Assembly (NCBI RefSeq): GCF_007992115.1
Contig: NZ_BJZQ01000005.1
Location: 62,001-126,000 of the forward strand
Reading direction: 5' to 3'
From: Aeromicrobium flavum
GTDB taxonomy: Bacteria; Actinomycetota; Actinomycetes; Propionibacteriales; Nocardioidaceae
Length of the DNA stretch: 64,000 nt
The notes under the pieces were generated by a model. It was not told the DNA's origin. It searched no databases and worked only from the letters and a program-made list of their open reading frames with translations. The translations under genes were made by a program, and so were the position numbers. This document shows positions 1 through 8,973 of the stretch, in pieces. Positions within the stretch are counted from its first letter, which is position 1, and the number at the start of each line of letters is the position of its first letter.

Positions 1-1
1 G

Positions 2-799
2 CTGGGCATGGCGCTGGTCGGGATCATGGAGTCGCTCATGACCGCCAAGCTGGTCGACGACATCACCGACACCCACTCGGACAAGACCCGCGAGACGTGG
101 GGCCAGGGCGTCGCGAACGTGGTCACGGGGCTCTTCGGCGGCATGGGCGGCTGCGCGATGATCGGCCAGACCATGATCAACGTGAAGGTCTCAGGTGCCC
201 GCACGCGGATCTCGACCTTCCTGGCCGGCGTCTTCCTGCTGATCCTGGTCGTCGGCTTCGGCGACGTGGTCGCCACGATCCCCATGGCCGCGCTGGTCGC
301 CGTCATGATCATGGTCGCGGTCGGCACCTTCGACTGGCACAGCGTCCGCCCGTCGACCCTGCGCCGGATGCCCCGCAGCGAGACCCTCGTGATGCTCACG
401 ACCGTCGCGGTCGTCGTGGCCACCGAGAATCTCGCCATCGGTGTCGTCGTCGGCGTGGTGGTCGCCTCGGTGATGTTCGCGCGACGGGTCGCCCACTTCA
501 CCCAGGTGATCGACGTGGCCCATCCCGACGAGCGCACCCGCGTGTACAAGGTCGTGGGCGAACTGTTCTTCGCCTCGAGCAACGACCTCGTCTACCAGTT
601 CGACTACGCCGGCGACCCGGAGAACATCGTCATCGACCTGTCCGACTCGCACGTCTGGGACGCGTCCAGCGTCGCCGCGCTCGACGCGATCGAGACGAAG
701 TACGCCGCCAAGGGCAAGACCGTCACGATCGAGGGGCTCAACCGGGCGAGTCAGGACCGGCACGAGCGCCTCGCCGGCCGACTGGACGGCGCGCCCTAG
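2..799 (+). CDS. SulP-family anion transporter, C-terminal part (partial)
   Basis: The reading frame is already open at the left edge, so the N-terminal half of the protein lies outside the window. What remains is the last part of the SulP transport domain, with hydrophobic segments around LAGVFLLILVVGF, AALVAVMIMVAV and LAIGVVVGVVVASVMF, followed by a cytoplasmic STAS domain (roughly the last 100 residues, including YQFDYAGD and IVIDLSDSHVWDASSVAALD). SulP proteins carry sulfate, bicarbonate or other anions across the inner membrane; the substrate cannot be read from this fragment. The family call is firm, the substrate is unknown. Confidence 0.85.
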   Translation: MGMALVGIMESLMTAKLVDDITDTHSDKTRETWGQGVANVVTGLFGGMGGCAMIGQTMINVKVSGARTRISTFLAGVFLLILVVGFGDVVATIPMAALVAVMIMVAVGTFDWHSVRPSTLRRMPRSETLVMLTTVAVVVATENLAIGVVVGVVVASVMFARRVAHFTQVIDVAHPDERTRVYKVVGELFFASSNDLVYQFDYAGDPENIVIDLSDSHVWDASSVAALDAIETKYAAKGKTVTIEGLNRASQDRHERLAGRLDGAP

Positions 800-802
800 A
801 GT
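797..802 (+). promoter_or_regulatory. -10 box, leaderless start of aldo/keto reductase gene
   Basis: TAGAGT, containing the stop codon of the transporter gene, ends 7 bases before the GTG at 810. This spacing fits a leaderless mRNA and favours 810 over the GTG at 804. Confidence 0.45.
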
Positions 803-809
803 CGTGGTC

Positions 810-1619
810 GTGACCCTCGATCTGCCCGCCGTCGGCTTCGGCACCTACCAGCTCAACGGCCTGGTGGCCGTCGAGGCCATCGGCTCGGCGCTGGACGCCG
901 GCTACCGCCTCCTCGACTCGGCGATGAACTACGAGAACGAAGGCGCCGTCGGCGCGGCCGTCCGGCGCTCCGGCGTGCCCCGCGACGAGGTCATCGTCAC
1001 CTCCAAGCTGCCCGGTCGGCACCACGCGTACGCGCAGGCGGTCACCTCCGTCGAGGAGAGCGTCCTGCGTACGGCCCTGGACCACCTGGACCTGCACCTG
1101 ATCCACTGGCCGAACCCGTCCCACGACCTGTACGTCGAGGCGTGGCAGGCGCTGATCGACGCCCGCGAGCGCGGGCTGGTGCGCGAGATCGGGGTGTGCA
1201 ACTTCCTGCCCGAGCACCTCGACCGGCTCGAGCGCGAGACCGGGGTGGTCCCGGCCGTCAACCAGATCGAGCTGCACCCGTACTTCCCGCAGGTCGAGGC
1301 GCTCGAGGACCACCGCAGGCGGGGGATCGCCGTCGAGGCATGGAGCCCGCTGGGCCGCAAGAGCGACCTGCTCGTCAACCCGGTCGTCACCGAGATCGCC
1401 GCGCAGCACGACGTGACGCCCGCCGAGGCGGTCCTCGCGTGGCATGCCGCGATCGGCACGGTGCCGCTGCCCAAGTCCGCCGATCCCGGGCGGCAGCGCC
1501 TGAACCTGGCCGCCGTGGCGATCGCGCTCGACCCGGCGGAGGTCGATCGGCTCACGGCACTGGGACGTCCCGACGGCCGCCTCTTCGGCGGTGACCCCGC
1601 CGTCTGGATCGAGGACTGA
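810..1619 (+). CDS. Aldo/keto reductase
   Basis: A 269-residue NADPH-dependent oxidoreductase of the AKR superfamily (TIM barrel). The usual tetrad can be seen: Asp and Tyr in DSAMNYENE, Lys in VTSKLPG, and His in LDLHLIHWPNP. The NADP-binding end is present as VPLPKSADPGRQRLN. Length is normal for the AKR5 (2,5-diketo-gluconate reductase-like) group. The start was set at GTG 810 because a TAGAGT box lies just upstream; GTG 804 is possible. It begins 10 bases after the transporter gene and the next gene follows 11 bases after it. Its physiological substrate cannot be predicted. Confidence 0.9.
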   Translation: MTLDLPAVGFGTYQLNGLVAVEAIGSALDAGYRLLDSAMNYENEGAVGAAVRRSGVPRDEVIVTSKLPGRHHAYAQAVTSVEESVLRTALDHLDLHLIHWPNPSHDLYVEAWQALIDARERGLVREIGVCNFLPEHLDRLERETGVVPAVNQIELHPYFPQVEALEDHRRRGIAVEAWSPLGRKSDLLVNPVVTEIAAQHDVTPAEAVLAWHAAIGTVPLPKSADPGRQRLNLAAVAIALDPAEVDRLTALGRPDGRLFGGDPAVWIED

Positions 1620-1630
1620 GCCACGGATCG

Positions 1631-3100
1631 ATGACCCCGACCCGCACCGTCCTGCTGGTCCTGCTCGCCGCGACCGCCCTGCGCCTGCCGTTCCTCGGCG
1701 TCCTGCCGAGCCCGGACGAGGCGGGACTGCTGATCATCGGCGAGCAGTGGACGCCGGGGGACTCCCTCTACGGCGACTACTGGGTCGACCGGCCGCCCCT
1801 GCTGGTCGCCCTGACGGCTCTCGCGGCGCACGCCGGGGGAGTGGTGGCCCTGCGCCTCATCGGTCTGCTCGCCGTCGTGGTCACGGTCGTCGCGTGCTCC
1901 GCCGCGGCCGGACGGGTGGCCGGCGACCGGGCCGCACGCTGGGCCGCGGCCGCGGCCGCCGTCCTGACCGTCAGCCCGTGGTTGGGTGCCGACCGCGTGA
2001 ACGGCGAGCTGCTCGCCACCCCGTGGATCGCCCTCGGGATCTACGCCGCCATCCGCGCGGTCGAGACGCCCCGGCTCGGGTGGGGGGTGGCCACCGGCGC
2101 CGCGATCGCCGGCGCCGTCCTGACGAAGCAGAACCACGCCGACGCGGCCGTGTTCGCCGTCGTCCTCCTCGCCGCGGGTGCCGCGACCGGCCGGGTCCGT
2201 CCCGTCGTCGCCCTGCGACTGGCCAGCGGCGCGCTGCTGGGCGGGCTCCTCGTGGTCGCCGTCGTCCTCCTCGCCGCCTGGACCCGGGGCACCGCACCCG
2301 CCGACCTGTTCGACGCGCTCGTCTCCTTCCGTCTGCGCGCGGCCGACGTCATGGCCGCCGACCCCGAGGGCGCCAAGACCCACCGCCAGACCGAGATGCT
2401 CTTGCGCGCCCTGGTCGGCGGTCAGCTGGTCCTCGCGGCGGGCGTCCTGGCGGCGCCGCTGTGGAGGCGGCTCCGCTCACCCGCGGCCGTCGCGGTGAGC
2501 GCCGCCGTGGCCTTCGGCTGCCTCTCGGTCCTCGCGGGCGGCAGTTGGTGGAACCACTACCTCGTCGAGCTGGCCGCGCCCGTGGCGGTGGGCACCGGCC
2601 TCGTCGCCGCCCGCACCCGTGTCGTCGTGCCCGCCCTGCTGGCGTACGCCGCGGCGGCCGCCGTCGTCGGTGCGGTCCTCGTCCGGCCGGTCATCGACAC
2701 CGCCGACGGTCCGGTGGCGGCGGGTCGGATGATCGCCGACGCAGCCGAGCCGGGGGACACCGTCGTCAACGCGTGGGGCCGTCCCGACCTCGTCCTGGCC
2801 TCCGGCCTCGACTCACCGTACGAGCACCTGTGGAGCCTGCCCATCCGCACCGACGACGCCCGGCTCGAGGCCTTCGGCGCCCTCGTCGCCGGTCCCGACG
2901 CGCCCACGTGGCTGGTGTTCCGGGACTCGCTCGACGGGTGGGGGATGGAGCACGAGGCGGCGCAGCGCACCGTCGAGAGCCGCTACCGCGAGGTCGCGAC
3001 CGTCTGCGGGTACGGGATCTGGCTGGTCGACGGCACCGAGCGCTCCGTGCCGACCCCGCCGCGAGACGTTCGCTGCAAAGCGTCCACGTGGCTGCGGTGA
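1631..3100 (+). CDS. Polytopic membrane glycosyltransferase, GT39/ArnT-like
   Basis: A 489-residue integral membrane protein with about ten hydrophobic helices in the first 350 residues and a smaller soluble C-terminal part. The early loop PSPDEAGLLIIGEQW followed by YGDYWVDRPPLL resembles the first extracytoplasmic loop of polyprenol-phosphate-sugar dependent transferases (GT39/GT83), where acidic residues are catalytic and a DRPP/KPP motif follows. Such enzymes move a mannose or other sugar from a lipid carrier onto proteins or envelope glycans outside the membrane. Which acceptor is used is not evident. An ABC exporter gene pair starts 17 bases downstream. Confidence 0.7.
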   Translation: MTPTRTVLLVLLAATALRLPFLGVLPSPDEAGLLIIGEQWTPGDSLYGDYWVDRPPLLVALTALAAHAGGVVALRLIGLLAVVVTVVACSAAAGRVAGDRAARWAAAAAAVLTVSPWLGADRVNGELLATPWIALGIYAAIRAVETPRLGWGVATGAAIAGAVLTKQNHADAAVFAVVLLAAGAATGRVRPVVALRLASGALLGGLLVVAVVLLAAWTRGTAPADLFDALVSFRLRAADVMAADPEGAKTHRQTEMLLRALVGGQLVLAAGVLAAPLWRRLRSPAAVAVSAAVAFGCLSVLAGGSWWNHYLVELAAPVAVGTGLVAARTRVVVPALLAYAAAAAVVGAVLVRPVIDTADGPVAAGRMIADAAEPGDTVVNAWGRPDLVLASGLDSPYEHLWSLPIRTDDARLEAFGALVAGPDAPTWLVFRDSLDGWGMEHEAAQRTVESRYREVATVCGYGIWLVDGTERSVPTPPRDVRCKASTWLR

Positions 3101-3117
3101 GCCCCGATGATGGACCC

Positions 3118-3963
3118 ATGAGCGATCCGGTGGTGCGCGCCGTGGGCCTGACGCGCGTGTTCGAGGACCGGGTCGCGGTGTCCGCCCTCGACCTCACCGT
3201 CGATCGTGGTCGCGTCCTGGGCGTCCTCGGCCCCAACGGGTCCGGCAAGTCCACGACCGTCCGGATGCTCACCGGGCTGCTCCGCCCCACCGCGGGCACG
3301 GTCGACCTGTTCGGCGAGCGCGTCACCCCGTCCTCGGCGCCGCGACTCCGAGCCCGGATCGGCGTCCAGACCGAGGCCAACCTCTACCACCGGCTGACCG
3401 TCGCCGAGAACCTGCGCACCTGGGGAGACCTGCACGGGCTGAGCCGGGCCACCACCGAGCGTCGGCTCTCGGAGGTGCTCGAGATCCTCGGGCTCGCCGA
3501 TCGCCGGGACACGCCCGTCGGATCGCTCAGCAAGGGCCTGCGACAGAAGGCCAACATCGGCCGGGCCCTCCTGCCCGAGCCCGAGCTCTTGTTCCTCGAC
3601 GAGCCCACCGCGGGCCTCGACCCGGCCTCCGCCCTCGACGTGCTCGACCACCTCGGCAAGCTCCGCGCCGAGGGCGACACGACGATCGTCCTGTGCACGC
3701 ACCAGCTGCACGGCCTCGAGACCCTGTGTGACGACGTCGTGATGCTCGACCGGGGCCGTGTCGTGGCAGCGGGCGAGGTCACCGACCTGCTGGTGACGCA
3801 CTGGCCCATCCGCGACTACGTGATCCGCGTGGGCGACCGAGCCCTGGCCGAGCGCGCGGTGACCTACCTGCGTGCCTCGGGCGCCGCCGTCGACGACCCC
3901 GAGAGCGCCGACCCCTCACTGCACGACCTGTACTTCCGGATGCTGGCGGGGGAGGAGTCGTGA
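3118..3963 (+). CDS. ABC transporter ATP-binding protein
   Basis: A 281-residue ATPase with a complete nucleotide-binding domain: Walker A GPNGSGKSTT near residue 40, signature LSKGLRQK near 140, Walker B LLFLDEPTAGLD near 160 and the H-loop in LCTHQLHG. The C-terminal 60 residues (RDYVIRVGDRALAERAV) are the short extension typical of ABC-2 exporter ATPases. ATG at 3118 fits the domain start (VVRAVGLTRVFEDRVAVSALDL). The stop overlaps the start of the permease gene by 4 bases, so the two are translationally coupled and form one exporter. Substrate unknown. Confidence 0.93.
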   Translation: MSDPVVRAVGLTRVFEDRVAVSALDLTVDRGRVLGVLGPNGSGKSTTVRMLTGLLRPTAGTVDLFGERVTPSSAPRLRARIGVQTEANLYHRLTVAENLRTWGDLHGLSRATTERRLSEVLEILGLADRRDTPVGSLSKGLRQKANIGRALLPEPELLFLDEPTAGLDPASALDVLDHLGKLRAEGDTTIVLCTHQLHGLETLCDDVVMLDRGRVVAAGEVTDLLVTHWPIRDYVIRVGDRALAERAVTYLRASGAAVDDPESADPSLHDLYFRMLAGEES

Positions 3964-4748
3964 ACCCCACCCGCGTGCGCGCCCTCGTCGCGAAGGACTG
4001 GATCGAGCTGCGCCGGAACCGCCAGACCCTGCTGCCGGTGGTCCTGCTGCCGATCGTCTTCGCCCTGCTGCTGCCGACGACGCTGATCTCCGCGACGAAG
4101 CGCCCCGAGGCGCTCGAGCGACTGGGCTTCATCGACTCCTACCTCGTCGGGCTGCCCGACGCGATCGCGGCCGACCCGACGCGCGCGATGGTCGAGTACT
4201 TCATGGCTCCGATCTTCCTGATGATCCCGATCGTCGTGGCCACGGTGCTGGCGACGGCCGCGTTCGTGGGGGAGAAGGAGCGCGACACCCTCGAGGGCCT
4301 GCTGTTCACGCCGCTCACCGACCGCGAGCTCGTGATCGGCAAGATCCTGGTCTCGTGGATCCCCGCCGTGGCCGTGACCTGGCTGTCCACCGCGATCTAC
4401 GCCCTCGTCGTCGCCGCTCTCGCGCGGCCGTGGGAGGACGGCTGGGGGTTCCCGAACGGCACCTGGCTGGCGCTCGTGGCCGTCATCGCGCCACTGGTGT
4501 CGTTCTTCGCGATCGGGTGCATCGTGCTGATCTCGCACCGAGCGTCGACGCTCCAGGGCGCCCAGGCCGTCGCCGGACTCCTCGTCCTGCCCGTCATCGT
4601 GCTGATCCTGTCGCAGGCGATGGGGGCGCTGGCGTTCGACCGGCGGGTCGTCGTCGTGATCGGGGTGGTCGCCGGGCTGGGCGATCTCGTGGTGTTCCAC
4701 CTCGCCGTCCGGCGCTTCGACCGTGACCGTGTCGTCACACGACTGTGA
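3960..4748 (+). CDS. ABC-2 type transporter permease
   Basis: A 262-residue membrane protein with six predicted helices and a cytoplasmic N-terminus, VRALVAKDWIELRRNRQTLLPVVLLP, a typical ABC-2 permease start. The loop GEKERDTLEGLLFTPLTDRELVIGKIL after helix 2 is the coupling region seen in export systems of the drug or polymer type. It starts with GTG overlapping the stop of the ATPase gene (GTGA), so it is the membrane partner of that ATPase. The pair resembles Na+/drug/lipid exporters of the ABC-2 class; the cargo cannot be inferred. Confidence 0.9.
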   Translation: MNPTRVRALVAKDWIELRRNRQTLLPVVLLPIVFALLLPTTLISATKRPEALERLGFIDSYLVGLPDAIAADPTRAMVEYFMAPIFLMIPIVVATVLATAAFVGEKERDTLEGLLFTPLTDRELVIGKILVSWIPAVAVTWLSTAIYALVVAALARPWEDGWGFPNGTWLALVAVIAPLVSFFAIGCIVLISHRASTLQGAQAVAGLLVLPVIVLILSQAMGALAFDRRVVVVIGVVAGLGDLVVFHLAVRRFDRDRVVTRL

Positions 4749-4923
4749 CCCGTTCGTGCTGTGGCCCATCCCACAGGGGCGCGCGGAGAGTGGCCCACAA
4801 GTCGCGGTAAGGTCACGGTAATCTCCGGGATCGTGCCGTCGGAAACACCCGTCGGCGCGGGACGGAACTTCGACGTGACCGGACCGGCCGGCGGGCTGGT
4901 CCAGGAGAGGAACAGGCAGACCG
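4749..4923 (+). promoter_or_regulatory. Upstream region of pckG
   Basis: This 175-base non-coding stretch carries two TAnnnT boxes, TAAGGT (4808-4813) and TAATCT (4819-4824), inside the near-repeat CGGTAAGGTCACGGTAAT. Either could be the -10 element of the downstream carboxykinase gene, giving a leader of about 100 bases. The gene itself has the ribosome binding site GGAGAGGA near 4904-4912. No clear hairpin or operator was recognised. Confidence 0.4.
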
Positions 4924-6765
4924 ATGGTCGACGTGGACAAGGTCCTGGACGAGGCGGGGTTGAAGAACCCTCACGTCCTTGAGTTCGTGAAGCACTGGGC
5001 GGGAATCACCCAGCCCGATCGCATCGAGGTCGTCAGCGCCAGCGATGACGCCCGACTCCTGCAGGAGTCGCTCGACGCGGGCGAGCTCGAGCCGGCCGGC
5101 GAGGGCCTCTACTACTCGCAGAGCTACCACAAGGACACGGCCCGCTCCGAGGAGCGGACCATCGTCGCCACGAGCGATCCCGCGGACAAGGGCGTCTACA
5201 ACAACTGGCGCCACGCCGACGAGATCAAGCCCGTCGTCATCAACAACATGACCGGCGCCTCGCAGGGCAAGACGATGTACGTCATCCCCTACCTGATGGC
5301 CGCCCCCGGCTCGCCCCTCGAGGCGTACGCCGCCGGTGTCGAGCTGACCGACAACCGCAACGTCGTCCTGCAGATGATCCGCATGGCGCGCGTCGGCGTC
5401 GACGTGTTCGAGAACCTGAAGGATCCCGAGAGCTTCGTTCGCGCGGTTCACGTCACCGGCGACCTGGAGAACCTCGGCCAGGGCACCCCCGACGACAAGC
5501 GCTACTTCGTCACGGTCGCCGACGAGCGCACGATCCTGCACTTCGGCTCGTCCTACGGCGGCAACGCGCTGCTGGGCAAGATCGCCCACGGCCTGCGCCA
5601 GGCCAACTGGGACGGCTGGGCGTCGCGCAAGTTCCTCGCCGAGCAGTACATGCTCATCGCGATCCAGGACAAGGAGACCGGCAAGAAGTACCACATCGCC
5701 GGTGGCTTCCCGAGCGCCTCGGGCAAGACGAACCTGGCGATGATGGTCGCCCCGGGCGCCCTCGGCGACCGCTACTACGTCGAGTTCTTCGGCGACGACA
5801 TCGCGTGGCTGTGGGTCGGCGACGACGGCAAGCTCTACGGCATGAACCCCGAGTACGGGGTGTTCGGCGTCGCGATCGACACCAACGCGATCACGAACCC
5901 CAACGCGCTCGCCGCCGTCGAGGAGGGCACCGGCGCGATCTTCACGAACACCGCGTACAACGTGAACACGCACGAGACGTGGTGGGAGGGCAAGTCGCCC
6001 GACTACCCCACCGACGTCGAGGGCTGGCGCGACTGGAAGGGCCACCTCATCTCCGAGCGCCCGGCCGAGGAGCAGCGCTCCAAGGACCACGTGTGGGCCC
6101 ACCCGAACTGCCGCTTCACGTCGACGATGTCGAACGTCCCCAACGAGTCGCCCGACTACAACGACCCGGCCGGCGTGCCGATCGACGGCATCATCTACGG
6201 CGGCCGCACCCGCGACCGTGAGCCGCTGATCCGCGCCATCGAGGATCCGGCCGAGGGCGTCTACGACGGCCTGACGCTGGGTGCCGAGGCCACGGCCGCG
6301 GCCGAGGGCGTCGCCGGCCAGCTGCGGTACGACCCGATGTCGATGCGTCCGTTCCTGGCGCTGCCCGAGGGCCGCTACGCCCAGCACTGGCTCGACATCC
6401 TCGACCAGGTCACCGACAAGCCGCTCTTCGCGCACGTCAACTGGTTCCAGCGTGACGCCGACGGCGGCTACCTGTGGCCCGGCTACAGCGAGAACCTGCG
6501 CGCCCTGCTGTGGATGATGGACTACCGCGAGGGTCGTGTCACCGGCACGAAGACCCCCGTGGGCGTTGTCCCCACCAAGGAGGAGCTGAACCTCGAGGGC
6601 CTCGAGATCGACGACGCCGTCCTCGACCAGCTGCTGGCGATCGACGTCGCTCGCTGGAAGCAGGAGATCGACCTGCGCGAGGCGCACCTCAAGGCGTTCG
6701 ACGGTCTGCCCGAGCGGATCTGGGAGGCGCACCGCCGCGTCGCCCAGGACCTCGACCAGGCCTGA
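4924..6765 (+). CDS. pckG: Phosphoenolpyruvate carboxykinase (GTP)
   Basis: A 613-residue GTP-dependent PEP carboxykinase, the normal length for the family. It converts oxaloacetate plus GTP to PEP, CO2 and GDP, the first step of gluconeogenesis, in the cytoplasm. Seen motifs: NNWRHADEIK, the substrate loop GASQGKTMYVIPY, HFGSSYGGNALLGKI, the P-loop GGFPSASGKTNLAM (residues 260-273), the kinase-2 metal site FFGDDIAWLW, and HPNCRFT. One oddity: the residue before GKT is Ser266, where GTP-type enzymes usually have the hyper-reactive cysteine (ACGKT). The gene stands alone and ends with a strong terminator hairpin. Confidence 0.96.
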   Translation: MVDVDKVLDEAGLKNPHVLEFVKHWAGITQPDRIEVVSASDDARLLQESLDAGELEPAGEGLYYSQSYHKDTARSEERTIVATSDPADKGVYNNWRHADEIKPVVINNMTGASQGKTMYVIPYLMAAPGSPLEAYAAGVELTDNRNVVLQMIRMARVGVDVFENLKDPESFVRAVHVTGDLENLGQGTPDDKRYFVTVADERTILHFGSSYGGNALLGKIAHGLRQANWDGWASRKFLAEQYMLIAIQDKETGKKYHIAGGFPSASGKTNLAMMVAPGALGDRYYVEFFGDDIAWLWVGDDGKLYGMNPEYGVFGVAIDTNAITNPNALAAVEEGTGAIFTNTAYNVNTHETWWEGKSPDYPTDVEGWRDWKGHLISERPAEEQRSKDHVWAHPNCRFTSTMSNVPNESPDYNDPAGVPIDGIIYGGRTRDREPLIRAIEDPAEGVYDGLTLGAEATAAAEGVAGQLRYDPMSMRPFLALPEGRYAQHWLDILDQVTDKPLFAHVNWFQRDADGGYLWPGYSENLRALLWMMDYREGRVTGTKTPVGVVPTKEELNLEGLEIDDAVLDQLLAIDVARWKQEIDLREAHLKAFDGLPERIWEAHRRVAQDLDQA

Positions 6766-6774
6766 GCCACACCG

Positions 6775-6810
6775 ACGAAGGGCCCCACCGGCGACGGTGG
6801 GGCCCTTCGT
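6775..6810 (+). terminator. Terminator after pckG
   Basis: A perfect 16-base-pair stem with a GCGA tetraloop begins 9 bases after the pckG stop. There is no run of T after it, which is common in high-GC actinobacteria. It probably also serves the opposing wall-hydrolase gene, whose stop is at 6848. Confidence 0.85.
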
Positions 6811-6847
6811 CGTGTCGTGCTGACGGATTCCCGGGGAGACCGCCGGC

Positions 6848-8830
6848 CTAGGCGACCGGGAGCGACCAGGTGCCGTCGCCCTCGGACTTCAGGCCGAGCT
6901 TGCGCGACTGGGCCGCGACCCAGGCCTGCTGCGACTTCGTCAGCGACCCCACCGAGAACCGCGTGCCCCAGCCGAACGGCGAGGTGCCCGGGATGTCGAC
7001 GAGGGTGCCCTCGGGGCCGCGCTGGATCTGCGCGACGATGTCGCGGTAGCCGGCGGTGAACTCGAGCCGCTCACCGAACTTCCTGCGGAAGTCCGCCGAG
7101 AGGCGCTTGGCCCGCTTGGCGACGTCGCAGCGCAGCAGGGTGCTGTCGGTGGCGCACAGGACGCCGCGCGGCACCTGGCCGTTGCTGTAACCGCCCCAGC
7201 CCTTGCCGGCGCCGCTGTTGGTCAGGAACTGCACGAGCACCGGCATCGGGTCGATGAACTGGCCGTTGACCTGGATCTCGAAGTGCAGGTGCGGACCGGT
7301 GGAGTTGCCGCGCGACCCCACCAGGGCGATCTCGTCGCCGGAGCCGACCGTCTGGCCGTCCTGGACGAGCACCTTGGAGGCGTGGGCGTACCGCTCGGCC
7401 GTGCCATCGGGGTGCGAGATCGTGACGAGCGTGCCCGCCCACCCGATCTCCTGCAGGCTCACGACGCCGCCGCGGGACGCGTAGATCGGAGTGCCGGTCG
7501 GCGCCGCGAGGTCCTGGCCCGTGTGCGTCGACTGCCACATGCCGCCGCCCATGCCGAAGCCTGCGGAGATCGAGTAGCTGCCCTGCTTCAGGGGGAACGT
7601 CCAGCCCTGGCGCGTCGCGGCCGTCGGCTTCGTGGCGTTGCAGACCGTCGTGGGCGCCTTCGCCGTGCCCTTCGGCGGGGTGTTCCTGCCGGCACCGAGC
7701 GACGGTCGCGTGATCGCGAACGGCTCGGCCGGCAGGAGCGAGACGCCCACCTGGGCACGGGTGCCCGGCGCGTCGATCATCTTGCCGTCGCCGATGTAGA
7801 CGCCGACGTGGTGGACGCCGGAGGCCTTGTTCGCCGTGAAGACGAGGTCGCCGCGCTTCACGGTGGCGGGCTTGACCTTCACGGTGCGGGCGTAGAGCTG
7901 GGCCGGCGTCCCCCGGAGGTCGTACGCGCCCTTGACGTCGAGCAGGCCACCACAGCTCCACGCGCCCGGGGCGTTCTCGGTGGCGTAGTCGTCGCCGACG
8001 CGCTTCATCAGCGTCGTGAGCAGCCGGATGGTCTGGGCGGGCAGCACCTCGACGGTGCGCGAGCCGACGGTGGCCGTCTTCACGCCGCCGGATGCCTTGA
8101 GCCGCCGCGCCGAGGGCGCCTTGACGCCGAGCCGGGCGAGCTGGCGCGTGTACCCGGCCCAGCTCGCCGCGGCCGCCGTGTTCCACGACTCCTGCTCGGT
8201 GCGGGTCTGGGGGAGTCCCTCCGGGGTGGACGAGGCGCCGAGGCCGAGCTGGTCGGCGAGCTTGCCGATCTGCTTGAGTTGGCGCGCGGCGGTCTTCTCG
8301 GCCTTCTCGGCGGCGCGCGTGGCGCGGTCGGCGCGGGCCTGCAGCACCTGGGCGGCGTCGAAGGCACGCTTCGCCTCGCCGAGGTGGCCCTCCTGGGCGT
8401 CGGTCACCTGCTCGCTGCTGAAGATGCCGGTGATCAGGTCCTCGGGGTTCTCGGCGGCGGCCAGCGCCGTCAGCTTCTGCGCGAAGGGGTCGCCGTTGGG
8501 CGACATCGCGTACTCGACGACCTGGTCGACGTAGGCGCGAGCGATCTTGCGCTGCCGGTCGGCGTCGCGGAGCCGCTCGGCGGCCTCCTTGCGGCGGTCC
8601 TCGGCGACGCTGAGGTTCGCCTCGTAGCGCAGGGCGAGCGTCGTCAGCTCGGTGATGGCGCTGGGCGCGATCGCCAGCGGATCGGGCACGTCCAGGCTGG
8701 GGGAGGACGTGGTCGTTCCGGTCCCCACCGTGGCGGGGGGCGTGGTGGGTTCGTCGGCGAGGGCGACGGTCGGGACCGCCAGCGTGGCGACCAGGACCGA
8801 CACCCCAGCGAAGACCCGAGTCAAACGCAT
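6848..8830 (-). CDS. Secreted cell-wall hydrolase: NlpC/P60 + LytM (M23) + degenerate VanY-like domain
   Basis: A 660-residue secreted protein. Residues 1-26 are a signal peptide ending ALA; 60-200 are helical and charged, likely coiled coil; 280-370 form an NlpC/P60 domain with Cys293 (WSCGGLL) and His341 (HHVGVYIG); 420-530 form an M23 metallopeptidase with His436/Asp440 (HTGQD) and His514/His516 (HLHFEI). The last 90 residues resemble a VanY/M15 carboxypeptidase (FTAGYRD, PGTSPFGWG), but the zinc ligands are lost: Phe619 stands for His and Ser626 for Asp. It should cut peptidoglycan stem peptides at two bond types. ATG 8830 was chosen for the GGAGGTG site just upstream and the signal peptide. 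Confidence 0.88.
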   Translation of the reverse strand: MRLTRVFAGVSVLVATLAVPTVALADEPTTPPATVGTGTTTSSPSLDVPDPLAIAPSAITELTTLALRYEANLSVAEDRRKEAAERLRDADRQRKIARAYVDQVVEYAMSPNGDPFAQKLTALAAAENPEDLITGIFSSEQVTDAQEGHLGEAKRAFDAAQVLQARADRATRAAEKAEKTAARQLKQIGKLADQLGLGASSTPEGLPQTRTEQESWNTAAAASWAGYTRQLARLGVKAPSARRLKASGGVKTATVGSRTVEVLPAQTIRLLTTLMKRVGDDYATENAPGAWSCGGLLDVKGAYDLRGTPAQLYARTVKVKPATVKRGDLVFTANKASGVHHVGVYIGDGKMIDAPGTRAQVGVSLLPAEPFAITRPSLGAGRNTPPKGTAKAPTTVCNATKPTAATRQGWTFPLKQGSYSISAGFGMGGGMWQSTHTGQDLAAPTGTPIYASRGGVVSLQEIGWAGTLVTISHPDGTAERYAHASKVLVQDGQTVGSGDEIALVGSRGNSTGPHLHFEIQVNGQFIDPMPVLVQFLTNSGAGKGWGGYSNGQVPRGVLCATDSTLLRCDVAKRAKRLSADFRRKFGERLEFTAGYRDIVAQIQRGPEGTLVDIPGTSPFGWGTRFSVGSLTKSQQAWVAAQSRKLGLKSEGDGTWSLPVA

Positions 8831-8961
8831 CAGTGCGACACCTCCAACGGCGAGTGAACCATGCGCCCCAACCCGCCGTTCACACAATCCCCACAAGTCA
8901 CTCCAGTGTGGCCATCGCGCATGGTGCTGATGGGCCACCAGGGCCACGAACACCGGCCGGA

Positions 8962-8967
8962 TACGCT
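8962..8967 (+). promoter_or_regulatory. -10 box, leaderless start of copC
   Basis: TACGCT ends 6 bases before the GTG at 8974, which fits a leaderless transcript. The 143-base region back to the divergent wall-hydrolase gene holds no other recognised signal. Confidence 0.45.
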
Positions 8968-8973
8968 GGAGAC

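Noticed and set aside
1591..3117. Plus-strand frame running into the ABC ATPase gene
   Set aside because: Arg/Pro/Gly-rich shadow of the membrane glycosyltransferase gene; the ATPase starts at 3118.
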